Assembly (NCBI GenBank): GCA_003342895.1
Contig: PTFA01000533.1
Coordinates: 1 to 64,000, forward strand
From: Casuarius casuarius
Taxonomy: Eukaryota > Chordata > Aves > Casuariiformes > Casuariidae
Length of the DNA stretch: 64,000 bases
Direction of reading: 5' to 3'
The translations under genes and the position numbers were made by a program. Position 1 is the first letter of the stretch. The number at the start of each line of letters is the position of its first letter. The notes beneath the pieces are model-generated. The model worked only from the letters and a program-made list of their open reading frames with translations, was not told where the DNA came from and searched no databases. Shown piece after piece: positions 24,531-35,560 of this stretch.

Positions 24531-25124
24531 ATGGCTGCTCTTTGGAGAAAGCTAACTGTTGTTGGAGATGACAGCTGTGGTAAGACATGCCTCCTCTTTG
24601 CTCTGCGCCACGAACAGCTTCCCAAATGCTATGAGCCAACTGTGTTTGACACTTACACCACTGACATAGAGGTAGATGGGAAGGACCTGAAGCTAATTCT
24701 CTTCGATGTGTCAGGGAAAGATGAAGCCGGTTACCAAAATCTCCGCTCAGTTTCCTATCAGGACACGGACATTATTTTAATGTGCTTTTCTGTGGACAGG
24801 CCAGACTCACTGCAAAACATCCTTGATATTTGGGTTCCAGAAATCAAATTCTTCTGCTCCACGGTACCTATTATTCTGGTGGCTACCAAGATAGAGCTAA
24901 GGGATGATGAAGGTGTCAAGAAGAAACTAGCCACTCCAGACAAAGAGCCAATTAGCACTGCGAAAGGAAAAGCTTTGGCTGCCAGCATTGGGGCATTTGC
25001 TTACCTGGAGTGCTCTGCCAAGACAAAAGAAGGTGTTGATACAGCCCTGGAGATTATTAGCCAATGTGTGCTAAATGAGAAAAGAAGAAGAAAGAGGCAT
25101 CATAGGTCCTGCCGAATTTTGTAA
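24531..25124 (+). CDS. Divergent intronless Rho-family GTPase, predicted GTPase-deficient
   Basis: An intact 197-aa single-exon frame, colinear with RHOA/B/C and strongest to RHOB-like features (LTVVGD, RPDSLQNI, VPIILVA). ATG context GGCATGG is good. Retained: GKT of the P-loop (17-19), Y34, P36, T37 and F39 of switch [11 protein letters not shown] (160-169), a polybasic tail (184-191) and a CAAX box CRIL predicted to be geranylgeranylated. Changed: G14 to D and A15 to S (Ras positions 12 and 13), switch II DTAGQE to DVSGKD with Q63 to K (Ras 61) and two extra residues just after, W58 to F, N41 to T, and NKxD to TKIE. The palmitoylated cysteines of RHOB are absent. Loss of a Gly at 14 and Gln at 63 parallels Rnd proteins and RhoH, which stay GTP-bound. 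No stop or frameshift is seen, arguing for function. A young-looking pseudogene cannot be excluded without expression data. Codon use is AT-rich, unlike RHOB. Confidence 0.8.
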   Translation: MAALWRKLTVVGDDSCGKTCLLFALRHEQLPKCYEPTVFDTYTTDIEVDGKDLKLILFDVSGKDEAGYQNLRSVSYQDTDIILMCFSVDRPDSLQNILDIWVPEIKFFCSTVPIILVATKIELRDDEGVKKKLATPDKEPISTAKGKALAASIGAFAYLECSAKTKEGVDTALEIISQCVLNEKRRRKRHHRSCRIL

Positions 25125-28100
25125 GAGGAGTGAATATTATTTTGCTGTTGGATTTCATGATGTGGAAAGGTAAGTAGATGTCTTTGTTGCTGTTCTGTGG
25201 ATATTTTGGGGGCTACTCTTTATGTGATAGAAGGAAAAATCCCACGTCTGGCTAATGGAAAATCTGCAAAGTCTCACAATTGAAAAGTTAGATTTGGAAA
25301 GTTAGATTTCCATCTTGAGAGATGGAAATGACCAAGCTACAGTTTTCCAATGAGGTCCTTCGATCAAGGGAGATGTACAACGACTAGAGCAGGAGCTAGA
25401 CCAGCACTACTGGGACATTCACAAGAACATGGAGTTGAGTGAATCTAACCCCAGCTCCCTGCTAGCAAGGCTCACTGGTAAGCAGCCATGATGACGAGGT
25501 TTCCTAGTGCACAGACCTTTAGATAAACTTCCTTCAAGGATGTCCTTAGGGAAAGGAGTCTCCATGCAGGTAAGCAATAATCTGCTGTGTTAATAGCAGT
25601 GGATTTCTGACTGGCAGAACAGGTCTGACTTTCTCCAGGACTCATTTGCAGAACTGGCCTGGGCTTGGATCCATAAGTGCATTAGGGATGCACTTACAGA
25701 GTGCAATAAAGGTAATGCTGTCTCCATCTCTTCTCTTCAGGCACAGGGAAATAAACTGAGTTAAAACAGCCTAGCTCTGGGTTAGGATAATCTGGTTTTT
25801 GATAGAATTCTTACCTGCAAGATGAGAGACGTTTGAGGACTCTGGTGAAAGACCAGACTTCATTTTATAAGCCCCTTTTTCCCTATGCTCTGAATGTATC
25901 TTAAATCTTTCTCTCTTTCCTTAGCACTTGCAGGCAGAAGAGATGGAGTAAAGGGAATGCCAGCAACTACACTCAGCTTTGCAAGTCATTAACAATCTGG
26001 AAAGAGACTGAGACATGCTGTCAAGCTAAGCAGAGAATCTCAAAAAGGCACAGAGATGGACCAAAATGGAAAGGCTTGGGGTGCATCTCTGTACTCCTCC
26101 TTTCTGTGAAGCAGCGACTGCTCCCAGCACAAGGAGCTGAGTTACGGATTCACATTAAAGGTGCAACACTGGGAGCTGGTAAATAATGTGAATGCAGGGT
26201 TTGAAAGGGCACGTGCTGTATGTCAGTAAGTGGATGGACAAAAATTCTAAGATGAACTCCTTAGGATTCTGAAATAAAGGGACAGAGCTAGTGGAGTGTG
26301 ACTGTCATGAATAGGAGAACACCATAAACTAGCACTTTCCTTCACTGACTTCCTCACAGGTGGTTTCGTCATGCTGGCAGCTTGGTTACAGTTCCCCAGG
26401 AGGAAATAAAATGAGAGTAAACACAAATTTCTAAACTGATTGTGCTACCTGCAGCTGTACACTTAGCAAACTAGCTTTCCCAGATGAGAGACCTAGTAAA
26501 ATACGCACTTAAGATATTTTCTTACCCATTCTTACCACCAGTATTTGTCTGTTGACGGTATCATGGGTAGAAATGCTAGGGTTGGCCAAATATTCATTAT
26601 TGAATGGGTTCTTGCTTTCCTTCTGTATTAGTTTTCAGTAGCAATTTTGAAATCCACAGTCTTACCATGGCATAACAACAAATGTTTCAAGGGTGATACT
26701 TTACAGTTTTAAAAGTACCTTTCTTCCAAGCATCTCAGAGCACTTTTTAACATGAATTATCAACCCACCTGTTGGTAATAAGTAGATGTTTTCTACGTTT
26801 TCAAAAACGAGGAACTTAAACTGCATGAAGATTAAGTGAGCTGCCTAAAGTAATTGCAAACCATTTACTTCCCGGAGCTTACTTTTTTGACCATTTCTCC
26901 TTGCCCTTTCCCTTTTCCCTCCTGGACCTTCATTTGCTTTCCCCTCTGTTTATAATAATCCGCTCAGTGCAACCTGATATTGTTCCCAAATTTAGAAAAG
27001 AAATCCTGTTCTCCACTTGCAACTTGGATGTGAGTTTGTGCTGTGCATAAGTGCTCTCCTGATTCAGGTAATAACACACATTAGTGCATTTCAAAGAGCT
27101 GTATTTATGTAGATGGCTTTAAATTGTTATTTCTATTTTATATATTTGTGTGTGGGTGGGGAGGATTAGACTGCAGATAAGTTAAAGAGCACAGGTGTCT
27201 CAGGTGCCTCTGATGTGGGGTATTGAATTGGAGAGAGACAGTTTTGCAAAGATGCCAAGCACTTACTGCTCCCACTACTTTGAAAGTGGAGACCACTTTG
27301 AGCTTACACTGAGTGTTTCTCCATACAGTGCTGGCCAGCACATTGTCTGGCGTCTGTTTTTAATCTAAATCAACATGTATTTTCCTTCAGAAGGGTACTT
27401 TGTTCAAGATAAAGGTAATTGGTTTTACTGTCAGTATATATCTCTGAATTAAACTGTTCTTGTATTGACCTTAATATCTATTTCTTAAGATTAACCTTTT
27501 AAAATATTTTTATGTGAAATAAAATGCTGGCAATCTCTTTCCACAGTATACTCCTCTGTATCTGGAAAAGGGAAATCTCTGGGAGGTTTTTGGTCATCAC
27601 TTATGCTAAAACTGTCCAAATTCTGGTTTTGACACTTTTGTCAAAAATCCAAATGCTTTTTCTTTTTACCTGTCTCAGAGCACTTTTGCAAGAGCAGGTT
27701 ACCAGCTCGCTCTTCAATAAATCCTTTGGACAGTTGTCCACATTTTAGGACACAATTCCCATGAGAAATCCCCAGACTGAATTGTTTCCTGCTCTCTTTT
27801 AGCACTTGCATATGATTCAAAAAGGAGGGGACATAGACATGAGACAGAGTATTAGCCTAAGACATCTGGGTTTCCTGCTCTACAAGTTTCCTGTATGACT
27901 GTACAGAAGAGACTGTGCATGTCCACTCTGCAAAGTCGCTGGAAGGAAACCATTCATATCCCTGTGGCAGCATGGAGCTCGACGAGTTCATCCTTCCCAT
28001 TTTGGATTATGTCTTTGCGAGCCCCTGCAGTCAGCAGTGCACACACACCCTCTAGCTGGTGTTGGGCTTCCTACTCCCAAGCCTGCTGGGACGGGTTGTA

Positions 28101-28320
28101 TTCAGGCATGTGGAGGGCTCAAGTGTTAGCCATGGGAGAGCTAGAAAATCTGTATGAGACTGGCATTGGGAATGTGACTGGCTATACATGCCTATATCTT
28201 AAAATCTGGAACAAAAATCAATAGTGATGAATCCACATGGAAGGAAACTGCCAGCAGTCAAAATTGAGGCTGAACTTGAGCCAGAAGCACTATGCTCTAA
28301 AGCAAGTCTTTCTTCCAGTA
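25125..28320 (+). other. Downstream of the Rho-like gene; intergenic
   Basis: AATAAA occurs near 25,705, 26,270 and 26,404 and could end the Rho-like transcript, giving a 3'UTR of about 0.6-1.3 kb. Otherwise only short chance frames are present and I see no other gene. Confidence 0.4.
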
Positions 28321-28322
28321 TT

Positions 28323-28380
28323 GGAGAGGAGAGGAGAGGAGAGGAGAGGAGAGGAGAGGAGAGGAGAGGAGAGGAGAGGA
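28323..28380 (+). repeat. (GAGGA)n microsatellite, ~11.6 copies
   Basis: A near-perfect pure-purine pentamer array of 58 bases, followed by an A/G-rich tail to 28,395. Long open frames across it are due to the repeat. Confidence 0.95.
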
Positions 28381-28746
28381 AAAGGGAAAGGGGAAAACAC
28401 AGACTGTTTTACCAAATGTATGTTTTATAATTCTGTGGATTTAAATAAATATAAAATATGACATTTTTTTGTTCAGGAGAAATAAAGGAAAGAAGAAGTA
28501 CTGTGGAAGAGAAGACCAAAATTAACTGAACATTCACATATCATTCAACTGCCATTTCTAGGGTGAAATACACTGGTTTTTTTCCTCTCACAACAGTTTA
28601 AGACAGATGTCCAATTGAAACAGCAGGGGACATTTATATTAAATTAGGTGAATATGATCATATGCATGGCAATTAAATGAGAGCTTCTTTGCAGTTTCAG
28701 TGAAGCAATTATGCAAATAAATGATGCTTATGGCTTTCAGTTAAAT

Positions 28747-28862
28747 GAAAGAAAGAGAGAAAGAAAGAAGGGAAGAAAGAAAGGAAAGAAAAAAAGAAGG
28801 AAAGAAAAGAAGTAAGGAAGAGAGAGGAAGAAAGAGAAAGAGAAAGGAAAGAAGGAAGAAAA
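28747..28862 (+). repeat. Degenerate (GAAA/GGAA)n polypurine tract
   Basis: About 115 bases of purine on the plus strand broken by a single T (near 28,813). Units of GAAA, GGAA and GAGA are mixed. The charged Lys/Glu/Arg frame across it is repeat-derived and not a gene. Confidence 0.92.
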
Positions 28863-31800
28863 TATCCATACATAGCAATAACCAGATGTTATGTGAGAAA
28901 AATTTTCCAATTTCAGTGCAAAGACAATTTATGTATTTCATGCAGTAGTGTTGTAGTAACTAGGAAGGAAGTGTAAGAGTGTCATCAAGACAAGGTTTGT
29001 AAACAAGCTGACTTTGTTGGAGAAAACAGACAAGCTTCTGGACGTTCATGTCTTCAAGCTCTTCTTCCAGATCTTGTCTGATAAAGAACTTGTCTTTTCC
29101 CTGTAAAACTCTATATACTATGATGAGCCACAGAGCCATAAGAAAACTAGAATGCGCTTTGTACGGAGATTTGGGCAGAACCTATAAGCTTCAGTATATC
29201 TATGAAATGACACATTACAGTGCTTTAGCAAAAACATACCACGACAGCACACCGTACAAGAGCTTTGGGAAGAAGAGAAGTATAAAATACTCATTGCCCT
29301 TCTGGGGAGTGGAACAGAGGGAAAGTAATATGCCTTGCTTAGCAAGACCATTTTGTACTTTGTATTTGTCTTCTGTGTCAGTATTGGGTCTTTGTAGCGG
29401 CCAGTCTATCAGTCTACATACTAATTCACCTATTTACTCAAGATTATCATCAGCCAGGAAATATGCTAGATTTTATGAAAATAAATTCTCTTAGGATTTT
29501 GTCTCAAGTTTCTTCATAATATCTTGCCACTTAATCAAATTCATTTTCCAAAATGTACTGCATCTGATTTAAATAATTCATAAGCTTAGAGTATCTCAGC
29601 AATCACTCACAGAATGACAACTGATACAAGAGCCTATAATTTATTACTGTGTTTTGATGGAAATAAGGGGTTGGATCATGTTACTCCTCCATGGCAGCTC
29701 AGAGTAGGGTCTGAAAGAGCAGAAGGACTAGAATTTTATTTACCAAATCTAAATTTTACATGTCCTAAAGCCTTGAAAGCCTCTGTATCCAGCTTCATTT
29801 CTGCTAGTGGACATGTGCATCACTGAAACTACCTTGATGCTGCTGATGTATTCATATCTTTACCTCACACCTAGCATCTGATGGGCTTTTCAGTCCAGCT
29901 GTTCTCCAGCCTGCTATGTCTGTGTATGCTCTATCTGCTCAACTGAGCATTTCACAGTGGTGAGAGATGGAGACAGGACTCAATGGTCAAGATGTTTTCA
30001 AGTCCTTACTCTGCTTTGGAGCTGAGAGTGAACATGCAGTGCCCAAACACATGCTTTGCACCAGCTGCCTCCTGTGTCTGAGTGAGACCTGTCCTGGGGG
30101 ATGTCTCAGCACACCTCTCAGGCTCTGCCTGTTTAGGGGACAGTAGAGGAACATCTTATTCATGAATCACACCAAGGACTGGGTTTTGAGCAGCTCAATG
30201 CCATCAGGAACAACTTCGTCAGCTCAGGTGTGTCTGACACAAGCAGCATCACAGCGTGGACGTGCCTAGATGTTGAGGGATTTAGCTGCCAGCCATCATT
30301 CAGCTTAGTTTGAGGCAGAGTTTTCAAGCTAAAAGACATTAAAAAGAGCAATCTTTTCTCTTTGAATCCTTTTGTTCAGACAGTAAGGAGAAATTTCCTT
30401 TGTGGAGGTTATCCTTGGTTCAAACCTAGCTGCTAGCCCAAGTGCACATATCATTGTCAGGGGCTGCTGAAGCTGGCAGCCTGATAGAGGTGAGGCTGCT
30501 GCAGCTCCTTGTCCCCAGGTCCTGCCCGTAGTGAGGCTGAGCATGTATTCCCAACAGGCACACACATACAGGCTGCTTCAATCCCTGGCTCCCAATCCTC
30601 TTATCCTACCTACGGGCTAGTCCAGCTGGATGCTCACTAGTGATTATACACTGGCACACAAATGCACACCACATGCATGTGCTCCAGTCCCTCCAGATGC
30701 CAGAATGTAGACCTCCACACCTATATGCACAGAGAGTCCCTCACCCAGGAAAATAGGTAGAAATAGAGCAGAATAAGAAGGGAGCATAGACGGTGGTGAC
30801 CAGGCTCAGGGCATGGTCAGACAAGTGTAGTGACACAACTGGCCCCTCTTATCCCCGTCTCTCTCTATTTTCCATTCTTGTTCCTCCCCAGACCACCTTG
30901 ATCCCTCATTTTCCCTTTGGTTCCTCCCCTAAACACTGGATAATAAATCTTGTACAATCCTAAGATGCTCTTTCCCAGCACCCCATGATGTGTCCCATAC
31001 CCCTGGGCAGTAACACCCCTCAGGCTGTAGCAGCCCCTCTTGTTGACCTATCTTGCTGGGCTTCACACCAGGACCATGGAGCTGCTGAATCTCCTGGGGC
31101 AGCCCTGGAGGGGCTAGGGCAGGGTCATGGGCTTGTTTCTCAGACTGGGTTGTTGGGGCTCCCTTGGCTGCCACTGTGTCTCTGTGACCTTTGCTGTTTG
31201 CAGGGACGATCCTGTACTCACAAGACCTTACAGCCATTAGAAGATATTTTCAGGTTTACCTGCTGCTGCTCTTGCCCTCAAGCACTGTCTATCAGTGACC
31301 ATTGTTTGCCACCACTTATCGCTGGAAGGAAATGAAATGTGGCTGTGTTTCGAGCCTTTGGCAGGGAAAGTCAAAATAAATATTAATCAGTAGCCAGATG
31401 TAGAAGAGAAAGCTAATAAAAAAACACATCTTTTGGAAGGCTCTCTGTCCACCGTTAAATAGTTGTGTGCAGGAGGATAACTTTAAATTAGTGTTTGACT
31501 GAAAGCATTGCTGTACTACTAAAAACGATGAATGGGTCCAGGTACATTTTCAGTGACCTGCTGTAAGCATGGTATAGGCTGCCTTAGTAATAAATTGCTA
31601 GCAGATGGCGGTGCTCTGAAACATATGGTAGGCAGCTCAGACTTTTGTTTCTTTTCATCACTGTCTCATGAAAAAGGGGACCCCCGTGCTTTCTTGAGCA
31701 ACTGGAGCTTAAGTCCCATAAGACTTGGTCATCTTCTGCTGCAGTTGTGAGGGCAGCTCGATGCTCCTCTTCACTGAGCCAATGCTTCTGCCTCAAGCAG

Positions 31801-34800
31801 GCCCATGAACACCAGGCAAAGGCCCAAGCGAAGGGGATGCCAAAGACTGATGAGTGAGTGGCATCCAGCATCTCAGAAACCAACTTGTTATTTTCCTCTC
31901 CTACAGCCCAGATCGCTGGATCCCCATCACAAGACAGACTTGGCTTTATAATTAGACAGATATGAGAGAGTCTCATGGTAACACATTTTCATCTTTGCTG
32001 GCACATTTCTGTGAAGATTTCCAAGGGGATCAAGAGATGAAATGGCAAACTCAGGGTCATCCTTTGGTTACATGTTTGTACAGCACGTAGTATGAGGGGC
32101 AGAGCCACTCCAGGCAAGAGGGAAGAGCTCCCAGCAGTGGCAGGGTTTTAGTTCCTTACTGCTGGCTTCCACAAAGCAAACGCTTTAAGACAAAAGCAAG
32201 TCATAGGGTAAATTTCCCTAATCAGAGATCTTCCCAGACTCTCAATCTGTTGAGAAAAAAGGTAATACAGTGCCAGCATCACAGTCACTTTCTACACATT
32301 TAGGCACCCGATCTTAAAGATCCCTCGGGAGAGAAAGAGCCCAGGGTTAATCCCTTAAGCACTGTGACTTATGAGGAAGCCTTGCACCTAATACAGGACC
32401 TGATCCTGGCATTCAGCCTGCTGCCCTAACTCAGTTACAAATTAATGTTGAAGATAAATGTTATTTATTTCTATTAATTACTAAGGCACCATGTAACGGT
32501 TCTCAAAAAAGATCATATTGGCATGTGTCTTGATGCAACACCACCCTCCCTAAATCACGCTGAAAGCTGATTTCTCTCATGCTTATAGCAAATTACTTCA
32601 GGCTTAGTGCTGGTACATATGGAGAAAATTTGTTCTGGAAAATCAATAGGTTCTTGGCAAACTGGGTTTGGTACTGTTAATTAACTTGATTGCACCATCT
32701 GCCTATGCATCAAAGCACAACAGGAGAACCACTCCACCACTCGTAAGAGGGCCCTGCCACAGAGAACATGCAGCTCAACAGTTACAAAGCACAAACACAA
32801 CTAGGCTTACACTGCTTGCTACAGCTGAAATGCCTCCTGGCCTAGCTGAAATTGCAGGAGGATCTGCACATGTTTGGAGACTGAGAGTTCAGAGCTCACT
32901 GGGGTCTCTTCTGTGTGCCCACCAGGGCTGCTTCTGCTCCACGGGCTGGGACAGTGCTTCTGCCTGGCACTGAAAAAGCAGCTGAGAGCAGAGTAGTCAA
33001 AAATGCTGAAAAATCCAGCTGCCTCGGGCATCACTACCGGTTCGTGTAGCTCCTCAATACCTTGCCAACGTGTGGAGGATGTGAGAAGTCCCGAGGCAGA
33101 GCTCTCCACTATAGATGATCTCTGTAGTTGTCTCTGTATGTGAGGCTCTAGCAACCATCCCTACCTGAGATGAGCGCCAGGGGCTCCCTGCAGCCCCCAC
33201 ATAGCCAAGCTAGGACTGCTGAGAGTTTCAAAGCAGCCCTCTGCCTGCATAAGGCAGGCCTGCTGCTCTGCTCTCCACTGGGGAAAGAGAAGCCCAGGCT
33301 GGAGATGGGCTGGGACATCCCTTAGCTTGCTCTCCCCAGCTTACAGCTCCTGCCACTGCTGTAGCAAGGGCTGAAGAACAGTTAAGAGACAGGATCTTTG
33401 TCTCCTCCCTCCTAACTGTGCTAACTCAGTGCTATACCAGCAGACAAACGCAAAAAGCTGAGAGAGGACCCTCCCTGCAGGACAAGGACAGGCTGAACAA
33501 TCTGGGAGCTAAACTGCAGGGAGTCCTCACTAGGGGATGAAGACAGGTAACAGGCTACAGCCACGTGCATGAGCAAAGGAGCGCTAGCCAGGTTTGCTGG
33601 GGGCATAGCTGCAGTAGAAGTACCTACTGCTGCCTGTATAGACATGTTAGAGAGTGCATGTTGCAGGCCAGCAAGGCCTGCTGTGCCGGTGTGTCCTAAG
33701 TAGCAACAGCTCCAGGGCTGGAGCTGTCTCCTGCCTCGGTGGGAGGGATGAGGGCAGGACCCTCCACAAGCTCCTGGTAACTCACATGGCTTCCACATCT
33801 CTGCCTCTGGGCTTCTGGCTTTCCCTATTGCCACCTGGCAGCTTTCACGACCTTCAGAAATCCATGTCGACTCCAGCAAGCAGATTGGGAACAGCCAGGA
33901 ACAAATAGCAGTGTCTGGCTTATTCCTGTTTGGTATTAATCAGCTCTTTTCTGAATCACAGACATGGCTTTGTCTGTGGTATATCAACTATGAGATTCAG
34001 AAAGCAGCAGAAATTAATTCAGCTTGGGAGCTTTGGATGACTCCGACTGTTATGAAAACACTCTAGGGCAGAAATAAGAGTAGGGCAAGTTCACCCTTGG
34101 GGTAACTCTCAATGGGTTGTAACTGAGGATAAATTGAATCTGAAGAACTGAAGGATATTTTATTTACTCTTTCTAAGTAGCATTTTAAATTGAAATATTC
34201 AAATAGACAGTCAAGAGACTCTTAATGGATTGCATTTATTGAAAGCGATTTTGATTTAAATTCCTCAGCATTGCAGTCCCGGGCATATATTTTTATTCAA
34301 ATGACTTCTCTGCTGAATTTTCCTATTGCACTAATGTATGAAAATCTGAACTCACTGAATAACATACAAGATGACACACCACTGATATTAGGTTACCTGC
34401 AACCCACCTAGTAATCTTGCTGGAAGATGTCCGGAAGTCTCAATGCAAAAGCAGAACGCAGTAACCGAATGCAATTTTCAGCATTTGTAAAGACAGAAGT
34501 TTTCCTTGTGCATCACTGATCTCCTAAAGATGTGTCTAAGTTTGAACTGCCCTTAGGATTTGTTTAACTCTGCTGCCAGATGTCTTCCTGGAAGAAAAAA
34601 TACATCTTGGTATTTGGAAAAATATTGAGGCAAAGGATCTGAAATGTTGAGCCATGCGGACTACTGCTTTAGCTCTTTCAATGCAGGTATACTTTATTGC
34701 AATCAATAAACATTTCATAGTAATTTCTGGTGTACGGCATGAAGGCTATAAAAAACCCAAGTTCAGTCCTCAGCTCCATTCTCTGCTTTCTGTATGCTTT

Positions 34801-34899
34801 GAAAAGTCCTTTTTAGGTAAATATAGTAGGACTTAAGTGCCCCGTTGTCTCAATGACCCAGGCTAGGTGTTAGAGGTATGAGAGAATGAAGTGCTGAAA
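28863..34899. other. Intergenic, no gene seen
   Basis: No frame shows domain-like conservation or splicing. A frame at 29,048-29,494 (148 aa, Ser/Tyr-rich) is the longest with an ATG in the AT-rich part, and I cannot relate it to any family. Around 30,900-33,900 the DNA is somewhat GC-richer, with longer chance frames. Confidence 0.5.
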
Positions 34900-35560
34900 A
34901 AATGGACTCAGGGGATTGGCTGTGCTGAGCCAGCCCAGCCAGCCAGGAGGGTACATTAGGGAGGTTTGGGGACTCAACCCAACAGCGTAGCACACCCATG
35001 CGAGGAGGGGGCAGTTTGGGGGTCCTTGCCCCATCCGATCAGGAGGAGAGGCCTCTAGCCCACTTTGCCTTTTTGGGGCGGTGCGGTGACGTGGGGTCAA
35101 GGTCCAAAGAGATAGGGTCTTCCTCTCTCCCTGTTCGCACCCTTCCTCAGCAAGGGATTTTGGGGGACAGAGCAGGGTCCCTTCCGGAGGCCAAGGAGAA
35201 TGAGGTGCAGTCTGGCAGCTGAGGCTGGCAGCATTCCTCTGCCCTTGGCAAGCTGTTTGCTGGTGACTCTTGAGGAAGAAATGAAGCAGGTGGCTGGGGG
35301 TCCTGAGCAGCTCTGGGTGCTGAGGGGATCAGCCATCACTCCTCAAGCACAGGTGATGTCCAGGCGACAGGTTGGTCTGAGGAGGGGAAGGCTGCTGCAA
35401 CGGCAAAGCACCGCCACGTTGGTCAGGGTTTTGGCCATACCTTCCCCCCAGGAAACCGATGCCGATGGCCAGGATGTGGAGGGAAGCCAAGCGGCCGTAC
35501 GTCATATGAGAAACCCCGTCAGCAAAATCTGGGGAATGATGTGGGAAAATTCCTTCTGAA
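34900..35560. other. GC- and CpG-richer patch of unknown origin
   Basis: This ~660 base block has more GC and CpG than its AT-rich flanks. On the minus strand a short frame near 35,440-35,560 encodes a hydrophobic stretch (LASLHILAIGIGFLGG), but it has no recognisable homologue and no splice or poly(A) structure I can assign. It may be an old repeat, a lone exon or chance. Confidence 0.3.

Noticed and set aside
24531..25124. Rho-like frame as a simple processed pseudogene
   Set aside because: There is no stop or frameshift, most core motifs and the CAAX box are kept, and no 3' poly(A) tail or target-site duplication is evident. It remains possible, but I prefer a functional gene.
28224..28948. 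Glu/Arg/Lys-rich frames
   Set aside because: They are translations of polypurine microsatellites.
29048..29494. 148-codon Ser/Tyr-rich frame
   Set aside because: No recognisable family, no promoter, splice or poly(A) context. It is within the length expected by chance in 64 kb.
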